From assembly GCA_050251735.1 (NCBI GenBank), contig JBFWMF010000017.1, forward strand, positions 1 through 64,000: DNA of 64,000 bases, written 5' to 3'. The notes under the pieces were generated by a model that did no database searches, had not been told where the DNA came from, and saw only the letters and a program-made list of their open reading frames with translations. This DNA comes from Desulfitobacterium sp050251735. GTDB lineage: Bacteria; Bacillota; Desulfitobacteriia; Desulfitobacteriales; Desulfitobacteriaceae. The position numbers and the translations under genes were made by a program. Below are positions 1-8,607 of the stretch, piece after piece (positions within the stretch are counted from its first letter, which is position 1; each line of letters begins with the position of its first letter).

Positions 1-1
1 T

Positions 2-76
<75 letters not shown>

Positions 77-91
77 ACGTTAATCGATATT

Positions 92-246
92 CGAGGCACG
101 AAGTTCGATGCTCGAACTACTGTATTCCTCTTGCGAAATTTATGATTCAAAAATTCGAGCATTCACAGTACACATATGGTAAGTATACTACCTTGAAGCG
201 AAAACCTAAGCCTTCGTGCCTCGTGCATCGAATTTCAAACTTCGAT
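92..246. repeat. nested palindromic spacer between the two tRNAs
   Basis: The spacer between the tRNAs is built of nested inverted repeats. A 12-bp perfect arm at 92-103 pairs with 212-223, a 9-bp arm at 108-116 pairs with 154-162, and a small palindrome (ATCGAA/TTCGAT) sits at 227-246. There is no coding potential. It could fold in the tRNA precursor or be a dispersed intergenic palindrome; function is not known. Confidence 0.6.
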
Positions 247-248
247 AG

Positions 249-332
249 TGGTGGGCAGGGATGGATTCGAACCACCGTACCTTTCGGAACAGATTTACAG
301 TCTGCCGCCTTTAACCACTCGGCCACCTACCC
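249..332 (-). tRNA. tRNA-Tyr (GTA)
   Basis: A class II tRNA with long variable arm and anticodon GTA on the minus strand. The acceptor stem pairs GGGTAGG with CCTGCCC and the CCA end is encoded. About 84 nt. It follows the sigH terminator and precedes the initiator tRNA, so the two tRNAs probably share a transcript. Confidence 0.93.
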
Positions 333-390
333 TAAATAGAAGCACTTACTTAGTATACACTATTTGCCTTAAAAAATACACCTTTTATCT

Positions 391-422
391 TATAAAATAA
401 AAACCGACTCGATCAGTCGGTT
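391..422 (-). terminator. intrinsic terminator after sigH
   Basis: Perfect 8-bp stem AACCGACT/AGTCGGTT with a 5-nt loop at 402-422, followed on the minus strand by a T-rich run. It lies 11 nt beyond the sigH stop codon. Confidence 0.85.
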
Positions 423-432
423 GCGCGATTAC

Positions 433-1086
433 CTAGCCATCTCGACGTTCTAAATAGCGTTCAAGTTTCCTTTTAACCCTTTGGAGCGCATTATCAATTG
501 ATTTCACGTGTCTATGTAGATCTACGGCAATTTCTTGATATGATTTTCCTTCCAGGTAAGCCATAAGAACTTTCCACTCTAAAGAACTGAGAATCTCACC
601 CATCTTTTCTTCGATATCATCGAATTCCTCTTGGCTAATAATCAATTCCTCAGGATCGGTTATTCTCGTGCCTGATATTACATCCAGCAAGGTTCTATCC
701 GAATCTTCGTCATAAATTGGCTTATTTAGTGACACGTAAGAATTCAAAGGAATATGCTTCTGTCTAGTTGCTGTCTTAATCGCTGTAATAATCTGGCGAG
801 TTATACACAGCTCTGCAAAAGCCCGAAAAGAGGAGAGCTTGTCACCACGGAAATCTCGAATAGCTTTGTAGAGCCCAATCATTCCCTCTTGGATAATATC
901 TTCACGATCTGCTCCAATAAGGAAGTATGATCTTGCTTTGGCTCTGACAAAGTTTTTGTACTTATTGATTAAGTATTCCTGTGCTAAACAATCACCGTTT
1001 TTGGCCAGCTCTACGACTTCTTCATCCACTATGACTTCAATCGTGTCGCATTCTACCAACACTTCAAGTTGGGCGTTTACAGTCAA
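433..1086 (-). CDS. sigH: RNA polymerase sporulation sigma factor SigH
   Basis: Sigma-70 family factor that in endospore formers directs the transition from growth to sporulation. The 217-aa length is typical. Region 2 is recognisable around residues 30-100 (ADREDIIQEGMIGLYKAIRDF) and a region 4 helix-turn-helix lies at the C-terminus (KSYQEIAVDLHRHVKSIDNALQRVKRKLERYL). The start is a TTG placed 7 nt after GGAGG; no better ATG exists. It has its own near-consensus sigma-A promoter and closes the rlmB side of the conserved ctsR-sigH block, although the small gene usually found between rlmB and sigH (yacP) is absent here. Confidence 0.95.
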   Translation of the reverse strand: MTVNAQLEVLVECDTIEVIVDEEVVELAKNGDCLAQEYLINKYKNFVRAKARSYFLIGADREDIIQEGMIGLYKAIRDFRGDKLSSFRAFAELCITRQIITAIKTATRQKHIPLNSYVSLNKPIYDEDSDRTLLDVISGTRITDPEELIISQEEFDDIEEKMGEILSSLEWKVLMAYLEGKSYQEIAVDLHRHVKSIDNALQRVKRKLERYLERRDG

Positions 1087-1163
1087 AGCGTTCCCTCCTG
1101 TATCATGGTGATGAAGATATTGTATTAAATATCGCTATTGCTCTTGTCCGCATGAACATAACC

Positions 1164-1193
1164 ATTATACCTTGGAAAATTCAAAAGCGTCAA
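1164..1193 (-). promoter_or_regulatory. sigma-A-type promoter of sigH
   Basis: On the minus strand TTGACG (1188-1193) and TATAAT (1164-1169) are separated by 18 nt. It lies about 80 nt upstream of the TTG start of sigH. Confidence 0.75.
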
Positions 1194-1245
1194 GGCGAAG
1201 TTTTAGATGTTCTGTCGTCTCTTGCACTCTGGAAGCCAATCAGCC

Positions 1246-1278
1246 ATAAAACCCCGGGTTCAAACCCGTGGTTTTTCT
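1246..1278 (-). terminator. terminator-like hairpin after rlmB
   Basis: An inverted repeat built of AAAACC/GGTTTT and GGGTT/AACCC segments, 24 nt beyond the rlmB stop codon and flanked by A/T runs on both sides. It probably separates the rlmB transcript from sigH. Confidence 0.6.
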
Positions 1279-1301
1279 CTGTCTACCCTGACCTATAATC
1301 T

Positions 1302-2039
1302 CTATTTTCCGCTCCGCTGACGGACAACTTCATATAATAAAATGGATCCGGCGACACTGGCATTTAAAGAATTAATCTTCCCCCCCATGGGAAGGCTTAC
1401 TATTTCATCACAGGTTTCCTTGACCAGTCGGCTCAATCCCTTCCCTTCACTGCCTACAACGATCACCCTAGATCCTGTAAGATCCGAGTGATAAACCTCC
1501 GTCCCACCCGCTTCGGCCCCAGAGACCCAACAACCGGCCTTTTGGAGGTCTTTCAGGGTCTGGACCAAGTTCCCTACCCGAGCGACTAAGACATGCTCTA
1601 TGGCACCTGCTGAGGTCTTTGCTACGGTAGAGGTGAGGGACACGCTACGTCGCTTCGGGATAATCACCCCATGGACTCCAGCTGCATCGGCAGTCCGGAT
1701 GAGAGCACCTAGATTATGAGGGTCTTCCACTTCATCGAGAACAAGAATAAAAGGATCCTCTCCTTTATCTTTGGCCAGAGCCAAGATATCCTCGACTTCT
1801 GCATATTCACGGGGGGAGACATAAGCTAAAACGCCTTGATGCTTGGCCTTCTCCGTCAAGCGATCTAGGGCGACTTTGTCAACAAATTGGAAGGGAATTT
1901 GGTGTCCTCGGGCATGGCTCACCATGTCTTGGAAGCGACCGCCGGTGCCTTCTGATTGGAAGAGCAGCTTGTTAACGGGCTTGCCTGATTGGAGGAGTTC
2001 CCAGACGGCGTTACGGCCGTAAATGACTTCGTCGTTCAT
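1302..2039 (-). CDS. rlmB: 23S rRNA (guanosine-2'-O-)-methyltransferase RlmB
   Basis: SPOUT-class RNA methyltransferase that modifies G2251 in the peptidyl-transferase P loop of 23S rRNA using SAM. At 245 aa it has the family length. The N-terminal substrate-binding domain starts with YGRNAVWELLQSGK, and the knotted catalytic domain carries LDEVEDPHNLGALIRTADA (motif 1), VVGSEGKGLS (motif 2) and MGGKINSLNASVAGSILLYE (motif 3). It is normally cotranscribed with mrnC and cysS. Here thyX and a long inverted repeat intervene, so coupling to the upstream genes may be weakened. Confidence 0.95.
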   Translation of the reverse strand: MNDEVIYGRNAVWELLQSGKPVNKLLFQSEGTGGRFQDMVSHARGHQIPFQFVDKVALDRLTEKAKHQGVLAYVSPREYAEVEDILALAKDKGEDPFILVLDEVEDPHNLGALIRTADAAGVHGVIIPKRRSVSLTSTVAKTSAGAIEHVLVARVGNLVQTLKDLQKAGCWVSGAEAGGTEVYHSDLTGSRVIVVGSEGKGLSRLVKETCDEIVSLPMGGKINSLNASVAGSILLYEVVRQRSGK

Positions 2040-2100
2040 GAGTAGGGGTCAGTCCTTTCGTTTGCCTTTGTTGAGGCGCTTAAAGCGAGAACAGAGATAT

Positions 2101-2694
2101 GTCTCCAGGATTTTGCTTTACACCGTTCGCTGAGTAAGCTGCGCGGACAAAACTAATCGCTCAAGCTCTCCGCTCCATCGGGTGCCCAGCTAAATCGTCT
2201 CCTGACTCTCTAGCTGGTTGGAAACGTCCTGTTTCCAACCCGATTCCGCTGCATGCTTTTCGCGAAGTTTTGTTTCCGCTCGCTTAAAAGTCGCTCACTC
2301 TTGTAAATCAAAATCCTTGGGTTCGCTCTTAGGTTTCCTTTGGTATTCCTTATTGGAGAGAGGGATAAAACTTTTGCTGCGCATGTAATCGTTGAGTCAG
2401 AATGCGGAACTTGTTTAGAGTCTTACGCAAAATCACTATAAAACCTACCCTGGGAGAACTTAAGAACAAACCCAAGGATTTTGTTTTAGCGGAGAGAAAG
2501 ACTTTAAGCGAGCAGCTAACCGTTCTTCGTAAAAATCTAGCCACGGAGTCTGGTTGGAAACAGGACGTTTCCAACACGCTAGAGAGCCAAGGAAGGCGAT
2601 TTAGCGTGGGACCAGGCGTAGTGGATAGATTGAGCGATTAGAACGGGTGCGCGCAGCTTACGGAGTGAACGGGCTAAAGCAAAATCCTGGAGAC
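2101..2694. repeat. long imperfect inverted repeat (two head-to-head copies of a ~225-bp element)
   Basis: The whole thyX-rlmB gap is two opposed copies of one element. The left copy covers about 2101-2323 and the right copy about 2469-2694. Colinear identical blocks include a 20-bp outer end (2101-2120 against 2675-2694), a 15-bp inner end (2309-2323 against 2469-2483), and a central block at 2217-2239 against 2553-2575. That central block is itself a perfect hairpin, GTTGGAAAC/GTTTCCAAC with a 5-nt loop. The two copies differ at scattered sites, so they have been separated for some time. No transposase is present. A 79-aa open frame across the right copy is judged fortuitous. Confidence 0.8.
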
Positions 2695-2713
2695 CCTTCA
2701 CTCAAGAACTAAG

Positions 2714-3385
2714 CTACCGCTTCAGCGCCTTAATACGCCCACAGCTCATAGCCCCTTCGTGACAAACCCCTTGAGTAACGCAGGTGGGTCCAGCTTGCCC
2801 AAAGACATTGGGAGCAACTTCCCGAACGAGCTCGAGCATTCTTTCGGCAAGGATGCGAATCTCCCATTGGGCACGCATACAGGTTCTATGTTCGAAGAAG
2901 TTCATTAAGGAGCGGGCATTAAAGGTTGCCATCAAAGAAGTGGTGCAGGCGTTGGGCAGGATATAGCGAGCATCTTCTGCCGGAGCTGCCTCCAGTAAGG
3001 CCTGGTATTCCTCTTGGAGAGTGTTCATGATTCTTTCAAAACGCTCTAAGGCTTGGGGATTTTTACGGATGCTGGGTGGGGTGACAAATTCAAAGCCACT
3101 TTCTTTAACATACCGCTGGGAGCGTTGTGAATAGCTAGCAATCCGGTGGCGAACCAATTGATGAGACAAAGCCCGGGATACACCATCGATGGAGAACTGA
3201 AAGCTAATGTGTTCAAAGGGCGAAAGATGGCCCATGGAGCGTAATTTTTGCACAAAGTCGGCCACCTTTTCATCATCCAATCGTTCCATTAGCTCGGGAA
3301 CAGGATCAGGGGAATAACATAAACGAGCAGCCGCTGCAATGACCTTCTCTGGGTCCGGCGTGTATTGAATCAGTTCAACGTTCAA
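2714..3385 (-). CDS. thyX: flavin-dependent thymidylate synthase ThyX
   Basis: FAD-dependent enzyme that makes dTMP from dUMP with methylenetetrahydrofolate and NAD(P)H. The ThyX signature RHRxxSxxxxSxR is at residues 79-91 (RHR-IASYSQ-RSQR). The 223-aa length is normal. The C-terminal CRIKALKR tail follows a conserved Arg-rich helix. It is separated by 27 nt from mrnC and ends with TAG just before the inverted-repeat element. It is an extra member compared with the Bacillus order of this neighbourhood. Confidence 0.95.
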   Translation of the reverse strand: MNVELIQYTPDPEKVIAAAARLCYSPDPVPELMERLDDEKVADFVQKLRSMGHLSPFEHISFQFSIDGVSRALSHQLVRHRIASYSQRSQRYVKESGFEFVTPPSIRKNPQALERFERIMNTLQEEYQALLEAAPAEDARYILPNACTTSLMATFNARSLMNFFEHRTCMRAQWEIRILAERMLELVREVAPNVFGQAGPTCVTQGVCHEGAMSCGRIKALKR

Positions 3386-3412
3386 TTCTCTTTCCTCCTA
3401 TTCCGTACCAAT

Positions 3413-3889
3413 CTAACAATCCATCTCATTCTGCTCATGACTTTGGACTAGTTCATCGCTTGTAGCATCGTCTTCTTTGAGGATATTACCGTTTGACTTT
3501 TCCCCATCGCCTTCCAGAATGAGCTCGTCCACCTGTTCAAAAGCCCAAAGCATTCGTTCTGTTTTGTCTGTGAGCTGCCAGTAGCCTACTAGGGCTTCAA
3601 AGGCAGTGGCATGGCGGTAGGTCACCACATCTGTGCTTTTCGGATGACCTCCCTTGGCATTTCTCCCGCGATGGACTATGGATGTTTCCTGCTCGTCCAA
3701 ATCAGGAAGTATCTGATGAAGGAGCTTAGCTTGCGTTGCTGCACGAACATATTTTGTAGCATAGCGATGGAGATCATTTACCTTTTCATGACCACAGTCG
3801 AGGAGATGAGTCCTAACCCAGAGTTCGTAGACAGCATCCCCCAGATAAGCCAGGGTAAGGGCATTCATTTCCTGCCAGGATCTTGGCAT
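3413..3889 (-). CDS. mrnC: Mini-ribonuclease III
   Basis: RNase III-type endonuclease without a double-stranded RNA-binding domain; in Bacillus it matures 23S rRNA ends. The catalytic fold starts with LAYLGDAVYELWVRTHLL, with the acidic D and E expected for metal binding, and includes RGRNAKGGHPKS and the C-terminal YRHATAFEALVGYW helix. The C-terminus has an acidic tail of about 30 residues beyond the family core. A strong AAAGGAGGGG lies about 20 nt before the chosen ATG, a little far, but no closer ATG exists in frame. Confidence 0.93.
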   Translation of the reverse strand: MPRSWQEMNALTLAYLGDAVYELWVRTHLLDCGHEKVNDLHRYATKYVRAATQAKLLHQILPDLDEQETSIVHRGRNAKGGHPKSTDVVTYRHATAFEALVGYWQLTDKTERMLWAFEQVDELILEGDGEKSNGNILKEDDATSDELVQSHEQNEMDC

Positions 3890-3999
3890 GGGCTCGGGCA
3901 GAACGCCCTCCCCTCCTTTCCATACTCACTATCGATTTTTCTAGATTTTTCTTCAATTATATATCTATCCACTTCTAACAATCCGGATACTTATCCATA

Positions 4000-5433
4000 T
4001 TACTTGATTGTCCAGCGGGCACCTTGGGGCGTATCTTCAAGGACAATCCCTAGATCTTTCAGGCGATCTCGGATGAGGTCGGACATCTCCCAGTCTTTCT
4101 TCTTTCGTGCGATAGCCCGTACCTCTAAGAGCAGATCCATGACCTGATCCAACTTTTCATTACCAGCTTCCGCATTGTTGGCAGGATGAGCTAGGTCAAT
4201 GCCCAGAACATCTGCTAGCTCCCAAAGAGCGGTTCGGGCTTTTTGGAGGCCGACCGAGTTGTATGGATAAGCTTGAACATGGGCGTTAATGACTTTGCCA
4301 AGCTCAAAAAGACTCGCATAAGCTAAAGCGGAATTAAAGTCGTCGTCCATAGCACTCTCAAACTCGCGCTGAGCTTCTTCTGCCGCAACAATTAGCTTCT
4401 GATCCTCCGCATTATCGACGGGTTTTTCAACCTGGCGTCCGAGAGCTTCATCAGCTAAGCGGATGCTGGTTTGTAGGCGCTCCAGACCTTTTTGAGCCAT
4501 GTGCAGGTTCTCATCATCAAAATCCAGCGGACTACGATAATGGGTTCCCAAAAGATAGAAACGGATAACTTCACCAGGGAAATGCTCAAGGATTTCTCGG
4601 ACGGTGGAGAAATTTCCTAAGGATTTGGACATTTTCTGCTGATTGACAGTTAAGAAGGCATTATGCATCCAGTAGCGAGCGAAAGTCTCGCCATGAAGAT
4701 AGCCTTCCGATTGTGCGATTTCATTCTCATGATGAGGAAACACCAGATCCCCGCCACCACCATGGATATCAAAGCCCGCTCCCAGATATTTGAGGGACAT
4801 AGCGGTGCACTCAATATGCCAGCCTGGACGGCCTTTTCCCCAAGGACTTTCCCAATAGGGCTCCCCGAGTTTCGCACTCTTCCACAGGGCAAAATCCATC
4901 GGATTATGCTTGCGCTCTTCTACTTCCACCCGAGCTCCCGCTTGCATATCCTCAAGGGTGCGACCGGAGAGCTTTCCGTAAGTAGGAAGCTTATCGACAG
5001 CGAAATAAACATCGCCCTCCACGGCATAGGCTAAGCCGGATTCCTCCAGACCCTTGATGATCTCAATCATCTCCGGTATATGATCCGTCGCCTTAGGGTG
5101 AATGGATGCGGTCATTAAATTCAGAGCCTTCGCATCCTTAAAGTATTCTTCAATATATTTCTCAGCCAACTTTAGGGGGTCCATACCCTCTTCGTTACCA
5201 CGGTTAATAATTTTATCATCAATATCCGTAAAGTTCTGGACAAAAGTGACATCATAGCCCTTATAAAGCAGATAACGACGAATCATATCAAAGACAACGA
5301 GCATTCGTCCATTTCCGACATGAAAGTAGTTGTATACCGTTGGGCCACAGGTGTACATGGCCACCTTGCCTTCTTCCCGGGGTATAAACTCTTCTTTCTG
5401 GTGGCTCATTGTATTAAATAGTCTCAGCGACAT
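4000..5433 (-). CDS. cysS: cysteinyl-tRNA synthetase
   Basis: Class I synthetase that charges tRNA-Cys. It shows the zinc-ligand cysteine in MYTCGPTVYNYFHVGNGR, where HVGN is the HIGH motif, and the KMSKS loop as KMSKSLGNF in the middle third. GWHIECTAMS carries another zinc ligand. At 477 aa it has normal length and includes the DALR-type C-terminal domain. It starts 4 nt after cysE, so the two are translationally coupled and both are under the upstream Cys T-box. Confidence 0.96.
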   Translation of the reverse strand: MSLRLFNTMSHQKEEFIPREEGKVAMYTCGPTVYNYFHVGNGRMLVVFDMIRRYLLYKGYDVTFVQNFTDIDDKIINRGNEEGMDPLKLAEKYIEEYFKDAKALNLMTASIHPKATDHIPEMIEIIKGLEESGLAYAVEGDVYFAVDKLPTYGKLSGRTLEDMQAGARVEVEERKHNPMDFALWKSAKLGEPYWESPWGKGRPGWHIECTAMSLKYLGAGFDIHGGGGDLVFPHHENEIAQSEGYLHGETFARYWMHNAFLTVNQQKMSKSLGNFSTVREILEHFPGEVIRFYLLGTHYRSPLDFDDENLHMAQKGLERLQTSIRLADEALGRQVEKPVDNAEDQKLIVAAEEAQREFESAMDDDFNSALAYASLFELGKVINAHVQAYPYNSVGLQKARTALWELADVLGIDLAHPANNAEAGNEKLDQVMDLLLEVRAIARKKKDWEMSDLIRDRLKDLGIVLEDTPQGARWTIK

Positions 5434-5437
5434 GAAC

Positions 5438-6106
5438 TCAACTCTCCTTTTCCGCTAATTTCTTCTCCAACATCTCCACACGTCGTAGTAAATAGAGAAG
5501 GGTTTCTTGATCGGGATCCGGCATTTCTTCGACCCGAATCTCTTTGTTGCAGATGTTTTTCGTGCGCAATTGCAGTTCTTTCATGGGGACCCCATGCTGG
5601 ACGACGACCTTCCCTGGCACACCAACTACTGTCGTGTTACCAGGTACGGGCTTTGTGACCACCGAACCGGCACCGATTTTAACATTATCACCAATTTTGA
5701 CGGATCCTAATATTTTTGCCCCAGATCCTATAAAGACATTATTCCCAATGGTGGGGTGTCTTTTGCCCTTTTCTTTACCCGTTCCACCCAGAGTTACCCC
5801 TTGGTAGATAGTCACATTATCCCCGACCTCTGCCGTCTCGCCAATGACCACACCCATACCGTGATCGATGAAAAGTCCTTGTCCGATTTTGGCACCGGGA
5901 TGTATTTCAATCCCAGTGAATAATCGCGACGTTTGAGAAATTAAACGCGGCAACAAGACCATTTTCTTTTTGTATAAATAATGGGCAAGTCGGTGGGCGA
6001 TCAAGGCATGTAGGCCGGGATAGCAAAAAATAATCTCCACGATGCTTTTAGCCGCCGGATCTCGTTCTTTTATCACTTGGATATCCCGTTTCACTTGGCG
6101 AAACAC
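5438..6106 (-). CDS. cysE: serine O-acetyltransferase
   Basis: Makes O-acetylserine from serine and acetyl-CoA, the first step of cysteine synthesis. An N-terminal helical region is followed by a left-handed beta helix of hexapeptide repeats from about residue 65 (IHPGAKIGQGLFIDHGMGVVIGE, VTIYQGVTLGG), with the catalytic His in DHGMG. At 222 aa it is the short form typical of Firmicutes. It is the first gene after the T-box, so cysteine synthesis and tRNA-Cys charging are regulated together. Confidence 0.96.
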   Translation of the reverse strand: MFRQVKRDIQVIKERDPAAKSIVEIIFCYPGLHALIAHRLAHYLYKKKMVLLPRLISQTSRLFTGIEIHPGAKIGQGLFIDHGMGVVIGETAEVGDNVTIYQGVTLGGTGKEKGKRHPTIGNNVFIGSGAKILGSVKIGDNVKIGAGSVVTKPVPGNTTVVGVPGKVVVQHGVPMKELQLRTKNICNKEIRVEEMPDPDQETLLYLLRRVEMLEKKLAEKES

Positions 6107-6150
6107 TACTCATCACCTTCAATCAAAAAACTTTAACTCTTTGATCCGTA

Positions 6151-6400
6151 CAAAAAAAGAAACCCTTCGTCCAGAGACGAAAGGTTTCCGCGGTTCCACT
6201 CTGATTGAACAGTTTCCCGTTCCACTCACGGCCTTAACGCAGCCTTACGGAGAATGGCTCCAGCCATTCATCTGACGCTCCGGAATGCACTTCAAAAGAT
6301 CCTTTGGGATGGTTTCCACCTTCTCCATCCTCTCTAGAGCAAAGAAATCTTCTTACTCTTTTCCTTCATCACGCTACCTACATATGATCATTGCACAGAA
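6151..6400 (-). promoter_or_regulatory. T-box riboswitch, tRNA-Cys specific
   Basis: A minus-strand leader before cysE-cysS in the 382-nt gap after gltX. The T-box sequence AGTGGAACCGCG is at 6189-6200. It is followed by a terminator whose 12-nt arms (6159-6170 and 6177-6188) precede seven T residues at 6152-6158. The likely specifier triplet is TGC (Cys) at 6287-6289, within GAAGTGCATTC on the 3' side of stem I. Uncharged tRNA-Cys should pair with TGC and favour antitermination. The stem I upper arm shows the usual purine-rich segments. Confidence 0.92.
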
Positions 6401-6488
6401 TGCAAGGTCTCTGTTTACCTAAATAATATATGTTGCATTATATGCAATGAGGTTCCTGTTGTAAGTATAGAGAATCCAAAGAATGGTG

Positions 6489-7949
6489 TCAATATCCTAA
6501 CAGTTTCTTCGATCCTTCTAACCGGCTCATTACGTTGTCCAGCCCTAAGAGGGGTACGATATCGTAGAGCTCGGGACCATGCATTTGCCCGGTCAGAGCA
6601 ATTCGAATCGGCATAAAGACTTGCTTTCCACCCAGCTTCAGCTCTTTAGTCACCTGTTTGAACAAAGGCTTGACCGTATCCACCGTGATTTCATCTAAGC
6701 TCTTCAGCTTTTCCACAAAAAGGTCTAGGACAGCAGGCACTTGTTCGCCTTGAAGAATTTCTAAGGCTTCACCTTCCGGCGCAGGAGCCTCACCGCCTCG
6801 GACATAGTGGATATAATCCTTGACTTGTGCCAGATAATCCAGATGATTGATGATGGCTTGAATATAGCGAGTCGCCCAAGCTCGGTCCGCTGTGGAGATG
6901 TTTTCTAGGGGGATGACCCCCACCTCTTGCAGATACGGTAGGGCGAGATCCGTTAAGCGCTCTGGATCAGCCTTTTTAATGTAATGAGCGTTCATATAGT
7001 TTAATTTATTGAGATCAAAGACCGCCGGGCTCTTGGAGACCCGATCTAGGGAGAAGGCTTGAATCATTTCTTCAAGGGTAAAAAACTCTTCCTCCCCAGC
7101 AGGAGACCATCCCATCAGAGCAATGAAGTTCGCGACCGCTTCCGGCAAGTATCCTTTTCTCTGGTAATCAATAACAGCTGTATCCCCATCCCGCTTGCTC
7201 ATTTTTCTCCCTTCCGTGTTGAGGATCAAGGAGACATGAGCAAATTCCGGCGGGGTAATCCTTAAGGCTTGGTAGATTAAAATTTGACGAGGAGTATTGG
7301 AAAGATGCTCTTCCCCGCGAATGACATGGGTCACATTCATGGTCGTATCGTCAATGACCACCGCAAAATTATAGGTAGGAATGCCATCGGATTTAACAAT
7401 AACATAATCCCCAATTCCGTCACTTTCGAAAATGACCTCGCCCCGGACCCGATCGTTGATAACGATTTGCTGTCCTTCAGGCACCCGGAAACGAACCACC
7501 GGCTTACGTCCAGCAGCTTCATGTTTCTGACGATCTTCCTCTGTAAGATGCCGGCATTTCCCTAGATATCGAGGGGTATCCCCCTTAGCAATCAATTCCT
7601 GACGTTCTTGCTCCAACTCTTCTTCCGAACAATAGCAATAATAGGCATCGCCACTGGCTATGAGCTTATCTGTGTATTCTTGATAAAGTGCGAGGCGCTC
7701 AGTTTGGCGATAAGGTCCATTATCGCCACCCACTTCGAGCCCTTCATTCCATTGAATATTTAACCAGCGTAAGGCCTCGAGAATATTATGCTCCGATTCC
7801 CGACTGGAACGCTCCAGGTCTGTATCTTCACTGCGCACGATAAATACCCCGTTTTCCTTACGGGATAGCAAATAGTTAAAAAGAGCGGAACGTGCACCGC
7901 CGATATGTAAGGGCCCCGTTGGACTGGGCGCAAAACGAACTTTAATCAT
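6489..7949 (-). CDS. gltX: glutamyl-tRNA synthetase
   Basis: Class I synthetase charging tRNA-Glu (in many Firmicutes also tRNA-Gln, later amidated by GatCAB). The N-terminal VRFAPSPTGPLHIGGAR holds the HIGH motif, and KMSKRDGD is the KMSKS equivalent near residue 250. A zinc-type cluster CYCSEEELEQER occurs in the connective region. The 486-aa length is normal. It lies upstream of the Cys T-box and downstream of ispF, the conserved Firmicutes position. Confidence 0.96.
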   Translation of the reverse strand: MIKVRFAPSPTGPLHIGGARSALFNYLLSRKENGVFIVRSEDTDLERSSRESEHNILEALRWLNIQWNEGLEVGGDNGPYRQTERLALYQEYTDKLIASGDAYYCYCSEEELEQERQELIAKGDTPRYLGKCRHLTEEDRQKHEAAGRKPVVRFRVPEGQQIVINDRVRGEVIFESDGIGDYVIVKSDGIPTYNFAVVIDDTTMNVTHVIRGEEHLSNTPRQILIYQALRITPPEFAHVSLILNTEGRKMSKRDGDTAVIDYQRKGYLPEAVANFIALMGWSPAGEEEFFTLEEMIQAFSLDRVSKSPAVFDLNKLNYMNAHYIKKADPERLTDLALPYLQEVGVIPLENISTADRAWATRYIQAIINHLDYLAQVKDYIHYVRGGEAPAPEGEALEILQGEQVPAVLDLFVEKLKSLDEITVDTVKPLFKQVTKELKLGGKQVFMPIRIALTGQMHGPELYDIVPLLGLDNVMSRLEGSKKLLGY

Positions 7950-7995
7950 ATATATCCTTCCTCCTTAGTAATCTGTAGAATCTCCAGCTTATTTC

Positions 7996-8475
7996 TTAGA
8001 CATTCTTGACTAGAAGCACTATCGCCTGCGAACTGATTCCTTCTTCTCGGCCTTCGAAGCCCAAACGTTCTGTGGTGGTTGCTTTTACTGAGACATTTTC
8101 AACCTCGGTATGTAGAGCACGGGCTAGATTCTCGCGCATTTGTGCTATATGGGGAGCGAGCTTTGGGCGTTGGGCCGCGATGATGCAGTCGATATTGCCT
8201 ATTTTATAGCCGCGTTCCGCCAATAGCCCCATGACAAGTTCGAGCAGCTTCATACTGGAAATCCCCCGGTATTGCTCATCGGTATCCGGGAAGTGTTTCC
8301 CTAGATCTCCTAAAGCCAAGGCTCCAAGGAGAGCGTCCATGATGGCATGAGTGAGGACATCCGCATCAGAATGACCCATCAGCCCCTTTTCATGGGGAAT
8401 CTCGATTCCGCCCAATATCAGCGGACGACCTTCCACCAGAGCATGAACATCGTATCCAATACCTACTCTAAGCAT
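7996..8475 (-). CDS. ispF: 2-C-methyl-D-erythritol 2,4-cyclodiphosphate synthase
   Basis: Fifth enzyme of the MEP isoprenoid pathway; it cyclises CDP-methylerythritol 2-phosphate with release of CMP. The metal-binding motif GYDVHAL is at residues 7-13, and GGIEIPHEKGLMGHSDADVLTHAIMDAL supplies the other ligands. TTTERLGFEGREEGISSQA is the conserved C-terminal motif. It forms a pair with ispD upstream; the 132-nt gap holds a REP-like hairpin. Confidence 0.96.
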   Translation of the reverse strand: MLRVGIGYDVHALVEGRPLILGGIEIPHEKGLMGHSDADVLTHAIMDALLGALALGDLGKHFPDTDEQYRGISSMKLLELVMGLLAERGYKIGNIDCIIAAQRPKLAPHIAQMRENLARALHTEVENVSVKATTTERLGFEGREEGISSQAIVLLVKNV

Positions 8476-8554
8476 CCATCAGACTCCTTAACCTCATTTA
8501 GTATAATTCAGCACTAAATAATTGAGTAATATTTTGTACTATGGATTCAAGATA

Positions 8555-8585
8555 TGTGAATCAAGGGACCTGACCCCTTTTCACA
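8555..8585. repeat. REP-like palindrome in the ispD-ispF gap
   Basis: TGTGAA (8555-8560) and TTCACA (8580-8585) flank AAGGG-acctga-CCCCTT, giving an imperfect hairpin with the core GGGACCTGACCCC. Such GGGACCTGACCCC palindromes resemble dispersed extragenic elements, but I see no second copy or REP transposase in the window. Confidence 0.4.
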
Positions 8586-8607
8586 CTTTTCTCCCTTTTT
8601 GTGACCG

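Noticed and set aside
142..339. 65-aa plus-strand frame across the tRNA-Tyr gene
   Set aside because: It is the antisense of tRNA-Tyr and its palindromic spacer.
2402..2641. 79-aa open frame on the plus strand in the right copy of the inverted repeat
   Set aside because: No ribosome-binding site, no family resemblance, and the sequence is explained as a repeat with internal hairpins.
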